Part shown: piece by piece, positions 1 through 5,201 of the stretch
Layout of the letters: every line of letters begins with the position of its first letter
Position numbering within the stretch: the first letter of the stretch is position 1
Assembly (NCBI GenBank): GCA_031285695.1
Contig: JAITVR010000159.1
Span: forward strand, 1 to 5,201
Origin: Prevotellaceae bacterium
GTDB lineage: Bacteria; Bacteroidota; Bacteroidia; Bacteroidales; UBA932
Reading direction: 5' to 3'
DNA: 5,201 nucleotides
Program-made: the position numbers and the translations under genes
Notes under the pieces: generated by a model
Told to the model about the DNA's origin: nothing
The model's input: only the letters and a program-made list of their open reading frames with translations
Databases searched by the model: none

Positions 1-779
1 GTATCGCCAATGCCATCGACCAGCAGTGCACCAATGCCAATGGCTGATTTTAGGCGCCCGTCCTCGCCTTCGCCCGCCTCGGTAACGCCCAAATGTAGGG
101 GAAAGTGAAAATCTTCGGCCTGCATTTTTTCTACCAACAGGCGAACGGCCTGCACCATGAGCACGGTGTTGGACGATTTGAGCGAAATTACAACTTTGCT
201 AAAATTTTCTTCGCGGCAAATGCGCAAAATTTCCAGGCAGCTGCCCACCATGCCAAGCGGCGTGTCGCCGTAGCGATTCATCATTCGCTCGCTAAGCGAG
301 CCGTGGTTTACGCCAACGCGAATGGCGGTGTTGTGCTGCTTACAAATATCGAGAAAATGGGTAAATTTTTCTTTGAGTAAAAGTCGCTCCTGCTCAAATT
401 CTTCATCGGTATAATCAGTAAAATCTTTTTTGATGGACGGCACAAAGTTGCCCGGGTTAATGCGCACTTTTTCCACGTACTGCGCCGCCACTTCGGCTGC
501 ATGCGGGTTGAAGTGAAGGTCGGCCACCAAAGGTGTTGCGCCGTAGCCACGCTTGGTAAGCTCGGCCTTGATGTTTTTCAAATTTTCGGCTTCGCGAACG
601 CCCTGCGCAGTGAGGCGCACCAGCTCGCCGCCGGCCTCAATCACGCGAATGGCTTGCTCTACGCAGGCCTGCGTGTCGTTCGTATCGGTGTTGAGCATGG
701 ACTGCACGCGAATGGGATTGCCGCCGCCCATGGCAAGCTTGCCGATAGTGATTTCAGAGGAGCGATATTTTTCTTTCAT
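1..779 (-). CDS. ispG: 4-hydroxy-3-methylbut-2-enyl diphosphate synthase, long type (IspG/GcpE), N-terminal part
   Basis: IspG is the penultimate enzyme of the cytoplasmic MEP isoprenoid pathway. It reductively converts MEcPP to HMBPP using a [4Fe-4S] cluster. The 259 visible codons read without interruption and run off the left edge, so the C-terminal Fe-S domain and its cysteines are not in the window. Visible family blocks are VQSMLNTDTNDT (residues 25-36), VADLHFNP (85-92), EKVRINPGN (103-111), RVGVNHGSLS (154-163), MNRYGDTP (167-174), LGVTEAGEGEDGR (230-242) and KSAIGIGALL (244-253); together these form the TIM-barrel part. The charged stretch at about 117-148 and the GEGEDGR form (E. 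coli has GARSG) fit the long IspG of Bacteroidota, Chlamydiae and plants, which carries an extra domain between barrel and Fe-S domain. The ATG at 779 is the only plausible start: going upstream in frame there is no ATG, GTG or TTG before a TGA. There is no clear Shine-Dalgarno sequence. A heptamer repeat ends 4 bases before the ATG. It may be co-transcribed with the two genes upstream. Identity is secure. Confidence 0.97.
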   Translation of the reverse strand, partial: MKEKYRSSEITIGKLAMGGGNPIRVQSMLNTDTNDTQACVEQAIRVIEAGGELVRLTAQGVREAENLKNIKAELTKRGYGATPLVADLHFNPHAAEVAAQYVEKVRINPGNFVPSIKKDFTDYTDEEFEQERLLLKEKFTHFLDICKQHNTAIRVGVNHGSLSERMMNRYGDTPLGMVGSCLEILRICREENFSKVVISLKSSNTVLMVQAVRLLVEKMQAEDFHFPLHLGVTEAGEGEDGRLKSAIGIGALLVDGIGD

Positions 780-783
780 AACA

Positions 784-843
784 GTGACGAGTGACGAGTG
801 ACGAGTGACGAATTCGTTACGTTTGTCACTTATTACTCGTCAC
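784..843. repeat. Heptamer tandem repeat and 60-base imperfect inverted repeat
   Basis: On the + strand there are four exact, contiguous copies of GTGACGA (784-790, 791-797, 798-804, 805-811). After a 2-base centre come four inverted units: TCGTTAC (814-820), TTGTCAC (823-829), TTATTAC (830-836) and TCGTCAC (837-843). The last is an exact reverse complement of the left unit, two differ at one base, and TTATTAC differs at three. The whole forms a dyad filling 60 of the 70 bases between the barrel gene stop and the ispG ATG. In either RNA sense it could fold into a long imperfect hairpin, and because the left units are identical it can pair in several registers. I saw no other copy of the array in the window. 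It could be an intergenic short-tandem-repeat or palindromic element, a transcript-processing or attenuating hairpin, or a remnant of repeat expansion. The sequence does not decide between these. Confidence 0.9.
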
Positions 844-849
844 CATTTT

Positions 850-1473
850 TTATTTTCCAATTTTGCGCATTACGCTAAATGAAATAACCACCTGCATGGG
901 CATTGATTCGTACAGCGCAATGTTAGGCTCTACAAGGTACGACATGCTGGCCATGTAGCGTGCATCGAGGGCAAAATCCATTTTGCCAAAGTTGAGGCAC
1001 AAGCCCAAACCACCGCCAATGCCGTACTCATAATTTCTAACCCTATCTTTCAGCTCCGGAAAAACCTCGGTGCTTCCATTGCGCAAATAGTAGGCGCCGT
1101 ACACAATGCCTGTTACCAGCGCGTGCACATGCTTGGCCACCGGAATGCGCGCCTGCATCATAAAAGGCACTTCGAGCGCCTGCGATGTTACCGAGGTTTT
1201 TAGCGAATCGGGGCCAATGGTGTAGCCGCGCTCACCGTAGCCAACCTCCATGAGAATGTTCATGAATCGCTCGTAATCCTGCGCTTTTTCGTTGCAGTAG
1301 CGGAAGGCCACTGCCGTATTTATGGGCGAAAACAGCATTCCCTCGTTTTTGTTCGGCGTAAAATATATGAGCGAAAGAGCTCCGCCGTAGCGAGCCCCCA
1401 CGTACATTTCGGCGCGAGCTGCTGCGCTTGCCAAAAGCAAAAATAGTATAGCAAAAATGTATTTTTTCAACAC
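850..1473 (-). CDS. Outer membrane beta-barrel protein (PorT/OMP_b-brl_2-like), function unknown
   Basis: This is a predicted 207-residue exported barrel protein. Residues 1-21 form a clear signal peptide: two lysines, a hydrophobic core rich in leucine, isoleucine and alanine, then the ARA|E cleavage site. The mature part begins YVGARYGG and continues with alternating polar/aromatic and small residues typical of beta strands. Examples are LEVPFMMQARI in the middle, GIGGGLGLCLNFG near 151-163 and a final amphipathic strand MQVVISFSV. Length, the LEVPF block and the C-terminal strand resemble the Bacteroidota outer-membrane beta-barrel families that include PorT-like proteins; this is family resemblance only, not identity with PorT. 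The start is GTG at 1473, followed by TTG, which is an alternative start. The upstream gene's TAA lies in the same frame 9 bases before the GTG, so it cannot begin much further upstream. It is probably in one operon with the Ig-like lipoprotein, which suggests a shared surface role. The exact substrate or partner is unknown. Confidence 0.8.
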   Translation of the reverse strand: MLKKYIFAILFLLLASAAARAEMYVGARYGGALSLIYFTPNKNEGMLFSPINTAVAFRYCNEKAQDYERFMNILMEVGYGERGYTIGPDSLKTSVTSQALEVPFMMQARIPVAKHVHALVTGIVYGAYYLRNGSTEVFPELKDRVRNYEYGIGGGLGLCLNFGKMDFALDARYMASMSYLVEPNIALYESMPMQVVISFSVMRKIGK

Positions 1474-1482
1474 GCTAAAAAT

Positions 1483-3414
1483 TTATTTTTCGGGAAACAG
1501 CACCTTCATGTCCACGCTCAACTCCATGTCCCAACCTTGCTTAAGGGCGAACTCCGGCTTACCATCGCTGGCCTTTAAAAACGTGGCGTACTCGGGCTGA
1601 ACATGCTTAAAATAGCTACCCGTATCCCACTTTCCGTTGGCGTTATCGTCCTTTACCACGCGTATGCCGTAGCTGCTAATGGGCAAATATTTCATCTCCA
1701 ACTTTTCATCAGCGCTTATGCGATGCTCACGCAAAACTGCTTTCCGGTTGGCATCGGTAAGCTGCACTAAGTAGGCGCTGCTATCAACTCCCGTAAAATT
1801 TAGCACAAAAACTGCCAACTTATCGGGGTCAACCGTGGTAAAAAAACCAGTTATTGTGTCATTAGTTTGCGAGTAAATATCCCAAAAAGCGTTGGGCAGC
1901 ATGGTGTAGCGGTAGGTTGTGTTTTCCTTCCAATCGGCCGCCACCACATACTTGCGCAGGCGAATGGAGTCACGCTTTAGCGCGTAGCTTACCGCAGCGT
2001 AGGTGGTATCTTTGTTACGTGGATTTATGCGCTGCTCCTCAAACTTTATCAGCTGCGAATTTTCGGAGATAAGCAGCGAAGAAAATTCTACCGTTACCGG
2101 CTGAATAGGCCCCACTCCCGATGTTTTCAGCTGCGGCTGCAAGGTCCAGTGGGCGGGCTTTGCAGGCACCGAATCCACCACCTCTTCGCTTTCCGTAAGG
2201 CGCGAAAGCAGGCCGCCAAGGCGCGAGGATTTTTCTACTTTTTCCGTTTTTTCTACGCCCTTTTTTTCCTCCAAAATAAACTTGCGCTTCTCGCGCGAGG
2301 GGCTTAAACCCGCCGTGTCTGTTTTGAGGTACGTGAAGCTCAAGTTGAGCGTATCGGGCACGCGCACAGCCGTATCGGCAAACCAAAATATCAGCGTATC
2401 CTGCTGCGGACTTGCCTCCACCACAAACTTTTGCACGTCTAAGCTGTCGATGTAAAGGCTGTCAATTTTCGGCAATGGCGCGTTGAACGTCATTTTCAGC
2501 GCGCGCTTTTCCACCTGCTCGCACGAGGTCATGTACTGCGCGCGCACATCTTCGGTAAACGCACGCAGCACCAGCGTTCCCTCGCCGTACTCGTGCTGGT
2601 GCAAAGTGTCGTCCACGGGCGCGTAGTAGTAGTCCGGAAGCGTGTCCACAGGCTGCACCGGAAGGTCAAGAAAAGCAATGGCCTCCTGCCCTACATCGTA
2701 CTTGTAGTTTTTGTTGGCGTCGTCAAGCACCACAATTTTGTAGGGTTTACTTTTTAAATTTTCCGCAAAAAAATCGCCGTATTCATTGGGACGCGTAATA
2801 TTTTCGGGGCGAATTTTCAGCACCACGCTATCGCTCAAATCTTCGTACAAATAAACCATTGGCGTGGCTATCGGCTGGTCGGTGTACGCGTCAATAACCA
2901 AACCCGCCACACGCATGGAGTCAAATTCTGGGCCGGTAGAAAACGATAAGCGGTAGCTGCCGTAAGGATTTCCCTCGTTATTGTCCACAATGGCTGCGCC
3001 AAAATTCAGCTGGTAAGTGGTGCTATCTTTGAGCGGGCTGTTGAAAATTGCCACCACACTTTTTCCCTTAACCGAAAGCGTGGGGCGCTTTTCCGGCGGC
3101 GGCGACATGACAAAATTCTTGTCCGTTTCCTTAAACTGAATAAACTCGTTGAAGGTTACGCTCACCCTTTTTTTGTTGAAAAAAAGCGCGCCCTGCCCGG
3201 GTTGCGTTTTGAGCAAAATAGGCGGCAGCGAATCCGTGGGACCGCCCGTGGGGCTACCTATGCGCGCGCAGCCAACGGGCAGCAGCAGCGCGTGCACCGC
3301 AAAGGCAAGCGCTAAAAGGATAAAAATATTTTTTAACTGTTTGATTATCAAGTAGTTACAATATTTATTTGGGTAAAATATTTGCAAATAATTTTGGCAC
3401 GCTAAGTTAAGCAT
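1483..3414 (-). CDS. Ig-like (SbsA-type) surface lipoprotein of Bacteroidota, function unknown
   Basis: This is a predicted exported lipoprotein of up to 643 residues. A hydrophobic signal segment (about 27-46) ends in LLPVGC. Cys49 is the likely lipidation site, although proline at -3 makes an imperfect lipobox. The mature start CARIGSPTGGPTDSLPP, then VSVTFNEFIQF (84-94) and a Ser/Thr-rich beta domain to about 161, match the SbsA Ig-like domain of a widespread Bacteroidota family of unknown role. Two modules carry a DxNxNxxxD motif (232-240 and 589-597), resembling calcium-loop spacing. A Lys/Glu-rich, probably disordered linker lies at about 373-412. Start choice is uncertain. ATG at 3414 gives the longest frame but an unusual 30-residue extension before the signal peptide. 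TTG at 3351 (codon 22) would give a normal one, starting (M)IIKQLKN, with Cys28 lipidated. It is the first gene of the leftward series, divergent from gldE and 9 bases before the barrel gene. A structural or surface-assembly role is inference. Confidence 0.85.
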   Translation of the reverse strand: MLNLACQNYLQIFYPNKYCNYLIIKQLKNIFILLALAFAVHALLLPVGCARIGSPTGGPTDSLPPILLKTQPGQGALFFNKKRVSVTFNEFIQFKETDKNFVMSPPPEKRPTLSVKGKSVVAIFNSPLKDSTTYQLNFGAAIVDNNEGNPYGSYRLSFSTGPEFDSMRVAGLVIDAYTDQPIATPMVYLYEDLSDSVVLKIRPENITRPNEYGDFFAENLKSKPYKIVVLDDANKNYKYDVGQEAIAFLDLPVQPVDTLPDYYYAPVDDTLHQHEYGEGTLVLRAFTEDVRAQYMTSCEQVEKRALKMTFNAPLPKIDSLYIDSLDVQKFVVEASPQQDTLIFWFADTAVRVPDTLNLSFTYLKTDTAGLSPSREKRKFILEEKKGVEKTEKVEKSSRLGGLLSRLTESEEVVDSVPAKPAHWTLQPQLKTSGVGPIQPVTVEFSSLLISENSQLIKFEEQRINPRNKDTTYAAVSYALKRDSIRLRKYVVAADWKENTTYRYTMLPNAFWDIYSQTNDTITGFFTTVDPDKLAVFVLNFTGVDSSAYLVQLTDANRKAVLREHRISADEKLEMKYLPISSYGIRVVKDDNANGKWDTGSYFKHVQPEYATFLKASDGKPEFALKQGWDMELSVDMKVLFPEK

Positions 3415-3432
3415 TTTATTTTACCCTGCGAA
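3402..3432 (-). promoter_or_regulatory. Weak candidate promoter for the leftward genes
   Basis: Reading leftwards, TTCG (3432-3429) and TAACTTAG (3409-3402) each differ by one base from the Bacteroidota -33 (TTTG) and -7 (TAnnTTTG) elements, with a 19-base spacer. If used, transcription would begin around 3395, downstream of the ATG at 3414, and translation would then start at TTG 3351 or TTG 3387. The region is AT-rich, so a chance match is quite possible. Confidence 0.25.
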
Positions 3433-3444
3433 CAGTTTTTTTTG

Positions 3445-3452
3445 TACCTTTG
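3445..3452 (+). promoter_or_regulatory. Bacteroidota -7 promoter box upstream of gldE
   Basis: TACCTTTG is a perfect match to the TAnnTTTG -7 element used by the primary sigma factor of Bacteroidota. It lies 52 bases before the gldE TTG, in the divergent intergenic region and on the correct strand. The -33 element is weak: a T run (TTTT at 3419-3422) lies 22 bases upstream, but there is no TTTG. Expected transcription start is about 3457-3460, giving a leader of roughly 45 bases. Confidence 0.6.
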
Positions 3453-3461
3453 TTTTGTTCA

Positions 3462-3480
3462 AAAAGTGCTTGACGCTTTT
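3462..3480 (+). other. Possible hairpin in the gldE leader
   Basis: AAAAGTG (3462-3468) and CGCTTTT (3474-3480) can form a 7-base-pair RNA stem with one U-G pair around the 5-base loop CTTGA. It would sit at the very 5' end of the predicted gldE leader. It is short and AT-rich and not followed by a T run, so it is not a terminator. It might stabilise the 5' end, or may be chance. Confidence 0.3.
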
Positions 3481-3504
3481 GATGTTTAACCAATATTTTC
3501 AGCT

Positions 3505-4836
3505 TTGGAAAACCTCCACACGCAGCTCAATTTTGTTTCGCTCAGCCCCGATTTTTCACTTTGGTTTACCCTTGCGGGAAGCATTGTAGTGCTGCTTTTG
3601 CTCGTTATTTCTGCCTTAGTTTCGGGCTCCGAAACGGCGTACTTTTCGCTTTCGCCAAGCGATATTAACACGCTGAAAAGCAGCCACGGAAAATCGGCAA
3701 AAACTACGCTGCAGCTGCTTGAGCGCCCCGACTATTTGCTCAGCTGCATACTGCTTGCCAACAACGTGATAAATGTGGCTATTGTTATCATTTCCACCTA
3801 CATTACGCACAGCGCAGTGGTGTTTCATTCGCCCGTTTTGGGTTTTGTTTTTGAGGTAATTATCATCACATTTTTGCTGCTGCTGTTTGGCGAAATTACG
3901 CCCAAAATTTTTGCACGCTACACGCCGCGCTCCTTTGCGCTTGCCGTGGCGCTGCCGCTCTTTGCGCTATCCACGCTCACGCGCCCGTTCAGCTTTTTGC
4001 TTGTGGGCGCAACCTCGCGCATGAACCGCCACATTAAGCCCAAGCGCGCCGAAAATATTTCGATGGACGACCTGTCGAACGCGCTAAACGTAACAAAAAC
4101 GCCAAGCGCAGAGGATAAAAAAATTCTGAAGGGCATTGTAAAATTCGGCAACATTGATGTGCGCGAAATCATGACGCCGCGCATTGATGCGGTGGGAATT
4201 GAGATTGCCACTACGTTTGACGAGCTGCTGAAGCTGATTGTGCAGTGGGAATATTCGCGCCTGCCTGTGTACGAGGAAAGCTTTGACAACGTGAAGGGAA
4301 TGCTCTACATTAAGGATTTGCTAAAGCATTTGGAGGAAAAAGATTTTGCCTGGCAAACGCTCATGCGCCCCGCCTATTTTGTTCCCGAAAATAAAAAAAT
4401 TAACGACCTGCTTGAGGAGTTTCAGCACCAAAAAAATCACATGGCCATAGTGGTTGACGAGTATGGCGGAACCTTTGGTATTGTTACGCTGGAGGATATT
4501 TTGGAGGAAATTGTGGGCGAAATTTCGGACGAGTCGGACATGGACGAAACGCTGTACAAAAAGCAGAGCGATGGCACGTATATTTTTGAGGGAAAAACGC
4601 TGCTCAACGACTTTTGCAAGGTCATGAATTTGCCCGATAATTTTTTCGACGACATCAACGGCGACTCCGAAACCTTGGCAGGCGTGCTGTTGGAGCTCAA
4701 AGGAAACTTCCCTGCGCAGGGCGAAGAAATTCGCTACCGTCAGCTAAGGCTTACCGTGGCCTCCTTTGAGGGGCGCCGCATTCAAAAAATACGCATAGCT
4801 TTTGACGAGGCAAAAAAAGTTTCCGAAAAATTATGA
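3505..4836 (+). CDS. gldE: Gliding motility-associated protein GldE (CNNM/CBS/CorC-type membrane protein)
   Basis: GldE is an inner-membrane protein of the CorC/HlyC-like family that supports gliding motility and type IX secretion, apparently together with GldD. The 443 residues match the family's usual length. A DUF21/CNNM membrane domain (about 20-170) has hydrophobic segments near 21-40, 78-99, 111-128 and 144-168, with signature motifs SGSETAYFSLS (40-50), LANN (84-87) and GEITPK (129-134). EIMTPR (221-226) opens the CBS pair. VVDEYGG (316-322) and the acidic TLEDILEEIVGEI (328-340) close it. A CorC_HlyC domain follows at about 355-435, with NLPDNFFDD and GDSETLAG. CBS domains suggest nucleotide sensing, and the CNNM fold suggests divalent-cation linked transport; neither is shown here for GldE. 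The start is TTG at 3505: an in-frame TAA lies at 3487-3489 and the nearby ATG at 3482 is out of frame. Its stop overlaps the gldD start. A -7 box lies upstream. mutY and ssb, often found before gldE, are absent. Confidence 0.94.
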   Translation: MENLHTQLNFVSLSPDFSLWFTLAGSIVVLLLLVISALVSGSETAYFSLSPSDINTLKSSHGKSAKTTLQLLERPDYLLSCILLANNVINVAIVIISTYITHSAVVFHSPVLGFVFEVIIITFLLLLFGEITPKIFARYTPRSFALAVALPLFALSTLTRPFSFLLVGATSRMNRHIKPKRAENISMDDLSNALNVTKTPSAEDKKILKGIVKFGNIDVREIMTPRIDAVGIEIATTFDELLKLIVQWEYSRLPVYEESFDNVKGMLYIKDLLKHLEEKDFAWQTLMRPAYFVPENKKINDLLEEFQHQKNHMAIVVDEYGGTFGIVTLEDILEEIVGEISDESDMDETLYKKQSDGTYIFEGKTLLNDFCKVMNLPDNFFDDINGDSETLAGVLLELKGNFPAQGEEIRYRQLRLTVASFEGRRIQKIRIAFDEAKKVSEKL

Positions 4837-5201
4837 GGCATTTTTTCATCATAATTCTTGTGCTTATTTTTGCCTCATGCAACAGCAAGCGCACCACGCC
4901 AAAGCCGCGTGGATACTACCGCATAGAACTTCCGCAGGAGCGCGGATACGCACGCACTGCGCTTAAAAATTATCCTTACTCATTTGAAATTTCATCGCAC
5001 GCAACCGTTGCTCCGCCGGACGATGAGCACAACGAGCCGTACTGGATAAACGTTAGCTACCCGGCCTACAACGCCAAAATTCACATCAGCTACAAGGCGG
5101 TAAAAAACAACCTCGAAAAGTTTGTGGAGGACACGCACTACCTTGTGTATAAGCACCATGTAAAAGCCGATGGCATTCAGCCAAGACGCTTTGAAAGTCC
5201 C
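4833..5201 (+). CDS. gldD: Gliding motility lipoprotein GldD, N-terminal part
   Basis: GldD is a periplasm-facing lipoprotein required for gliding and for type IX protein secretion in flavobacteria; its biochemical role is not established. The 123 visible codons run off the right edge, against a usual length of roughly 190 residues. A short signal peptide (MRHFFIIILVLIFASC) ends in the lipobox FASC, placing the lipidated Cys at residue 16. The mature N-terminus has the family block PKPRGYYRIELP (24-35), then YPYSFEI, a polar PPDDEHNEPYWINVSYP segment and YNAKIHISYKAV. The last visible block, NNLEKFVEDTHYLVYKHHVKADGI, matches the conserved C-terminal half of GldD. The ATG at 4833 overlaps the gldE TGA as ATGA, which implies translational coupling and transcription from the gldE promoter. 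The stop codon and C-terminus lie outside the window, so integrity cannot be confirmed, but the visible frame is clean. Confidence 0.93.
   Translation, partial: MRHFFIIILVLIFASCNSKRTTPKPRGYYRIELPQERGYARTALKNYPYSFEISSHATVAPPDDEHNEPYWINVSYPAYNAKIHISYKAVKNNLEKFVEDTHYLVYKHHVKADGIQPRRFESP

Noticed and set aside
105..801. Three open frames on the + strand (105-380, 501-794, 553-801) and one on the minus strand (308-550)
   Set aside because: They lie over the intact ispG frame, have no recognisable domains and show skewed composition expected of shadow frames.
784..843. CRISPR array or rho-independent terminator
   Set aside because: The units are 7 bases with no spacers, so it is not CRISPR. The dyad is not followed by a T run in the direction of transcription and sits just before a start codon, so an intrinsic terminator is not supported.
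784..843. Mobile-element terminal repeat
   Set aside because: The inverted arms are 2 bases apart with nothing between them, and no transposase or flanking target-site duplication is visible.
2039..2386. 115-codon minus-strand frame inside the lipoprotein gene
   Set aside because: It is an off-frame reading of the lipoprotein coding region, rich in Arg, Gly and Ala with no family features.
3168..3185. Runs of seven T and seven A inside the lipoprotein gene as a frameshift or phase-variation site
   Set aside because: The frame is intact on both sides and runs of seven are common in AT-rich genes.
3149..3355. 68-codon + strand frame opposite the lipoprotein N-terminus
   Set aside because: It is antisense to the conserved signal-peptide and Ig-like region and has no plausible domain.
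3482..3484. ATG at 3482 as the gldE start
   Set aside because: It is out of frame with gldE, and the in-frame TAA at 3487-3489 limits the start to TTG 3505.
4450..4464. TTGACGAGT in gldE as a further heptamer repeat copy
   Set aside because: It encodes the conserved VDEYGG CBS motif and differs from the repeat unit, so it is a coding coincidence.
3486..4700. Minus-strand frames opposite gldE (3486-3671, 3616-3828, 3918-4289, 4437-4700)
   Set aside because: They are Ser-rich or otherwise low-information readings antisense to conserved gldE domains.

Overview
The window looks like chromosomal DNA of a member of the Bacteroidota. Four things point there. gldE and gldD (gliding motility and type IX secretion accessory genes) overlap on the + strand. 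The ispG fragment is the long-type MEP-pathway enzyme, with the GEGEDGR motif and NHGSLS..MNRYGDTP block. There is a large surface lipoprotein of the SbsA Ig-like family. A perfect TAnnTTTG -7 box lies upstream of gldE, and no clear Shine-Dalgarno sequences are visible. Two genes start with non-ATG codons (GTG for the barrel protein, TTG for gldE).

Layout: three genes read leftwards on the minus strand and two read rightwards on the plus strand, diverging from a short AT-rich intergenic region around 3415-3504. The minus-strand series, in transcription order, is a 643-codon Ig-like lipoprotein of unknown function (3414 to 1483), a 207-residue outer-membrane beta-barrel protein (1473 to 850) and ispG (779 running off the left edge). 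The first two are 9 bases apart and are probably co-transcribed. Between the barrel gene and ispG is a 70-base gap, almost filled by a 60-base imperfect inverted repeat built from eight 7-base units (784-843). The plus-strand series is gldE (3505-4836) followed by gldD (4833 to beyond the right edge), joined by an ATGA stop/start overlap.

The proteins fall into two themes. One is envelope biology: lipoprotein plus barrel protein on one side, GldE membrane protein plus GldD lipoprotein on the other. The other is housekeeping isoprenoid precursor synthesis (IspG). I see no mobile element, CRISPR array, tRNA, rRNA, toxin-antitoxin or defence system. Coding density is high and all five reading frames are intact where visible. 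No stretch over 300 bases lacks a gene. The least explained elements are the heptamer dyad directly against the ispG start codon and the lipoprotein/barrel pair, whose function is unknown.
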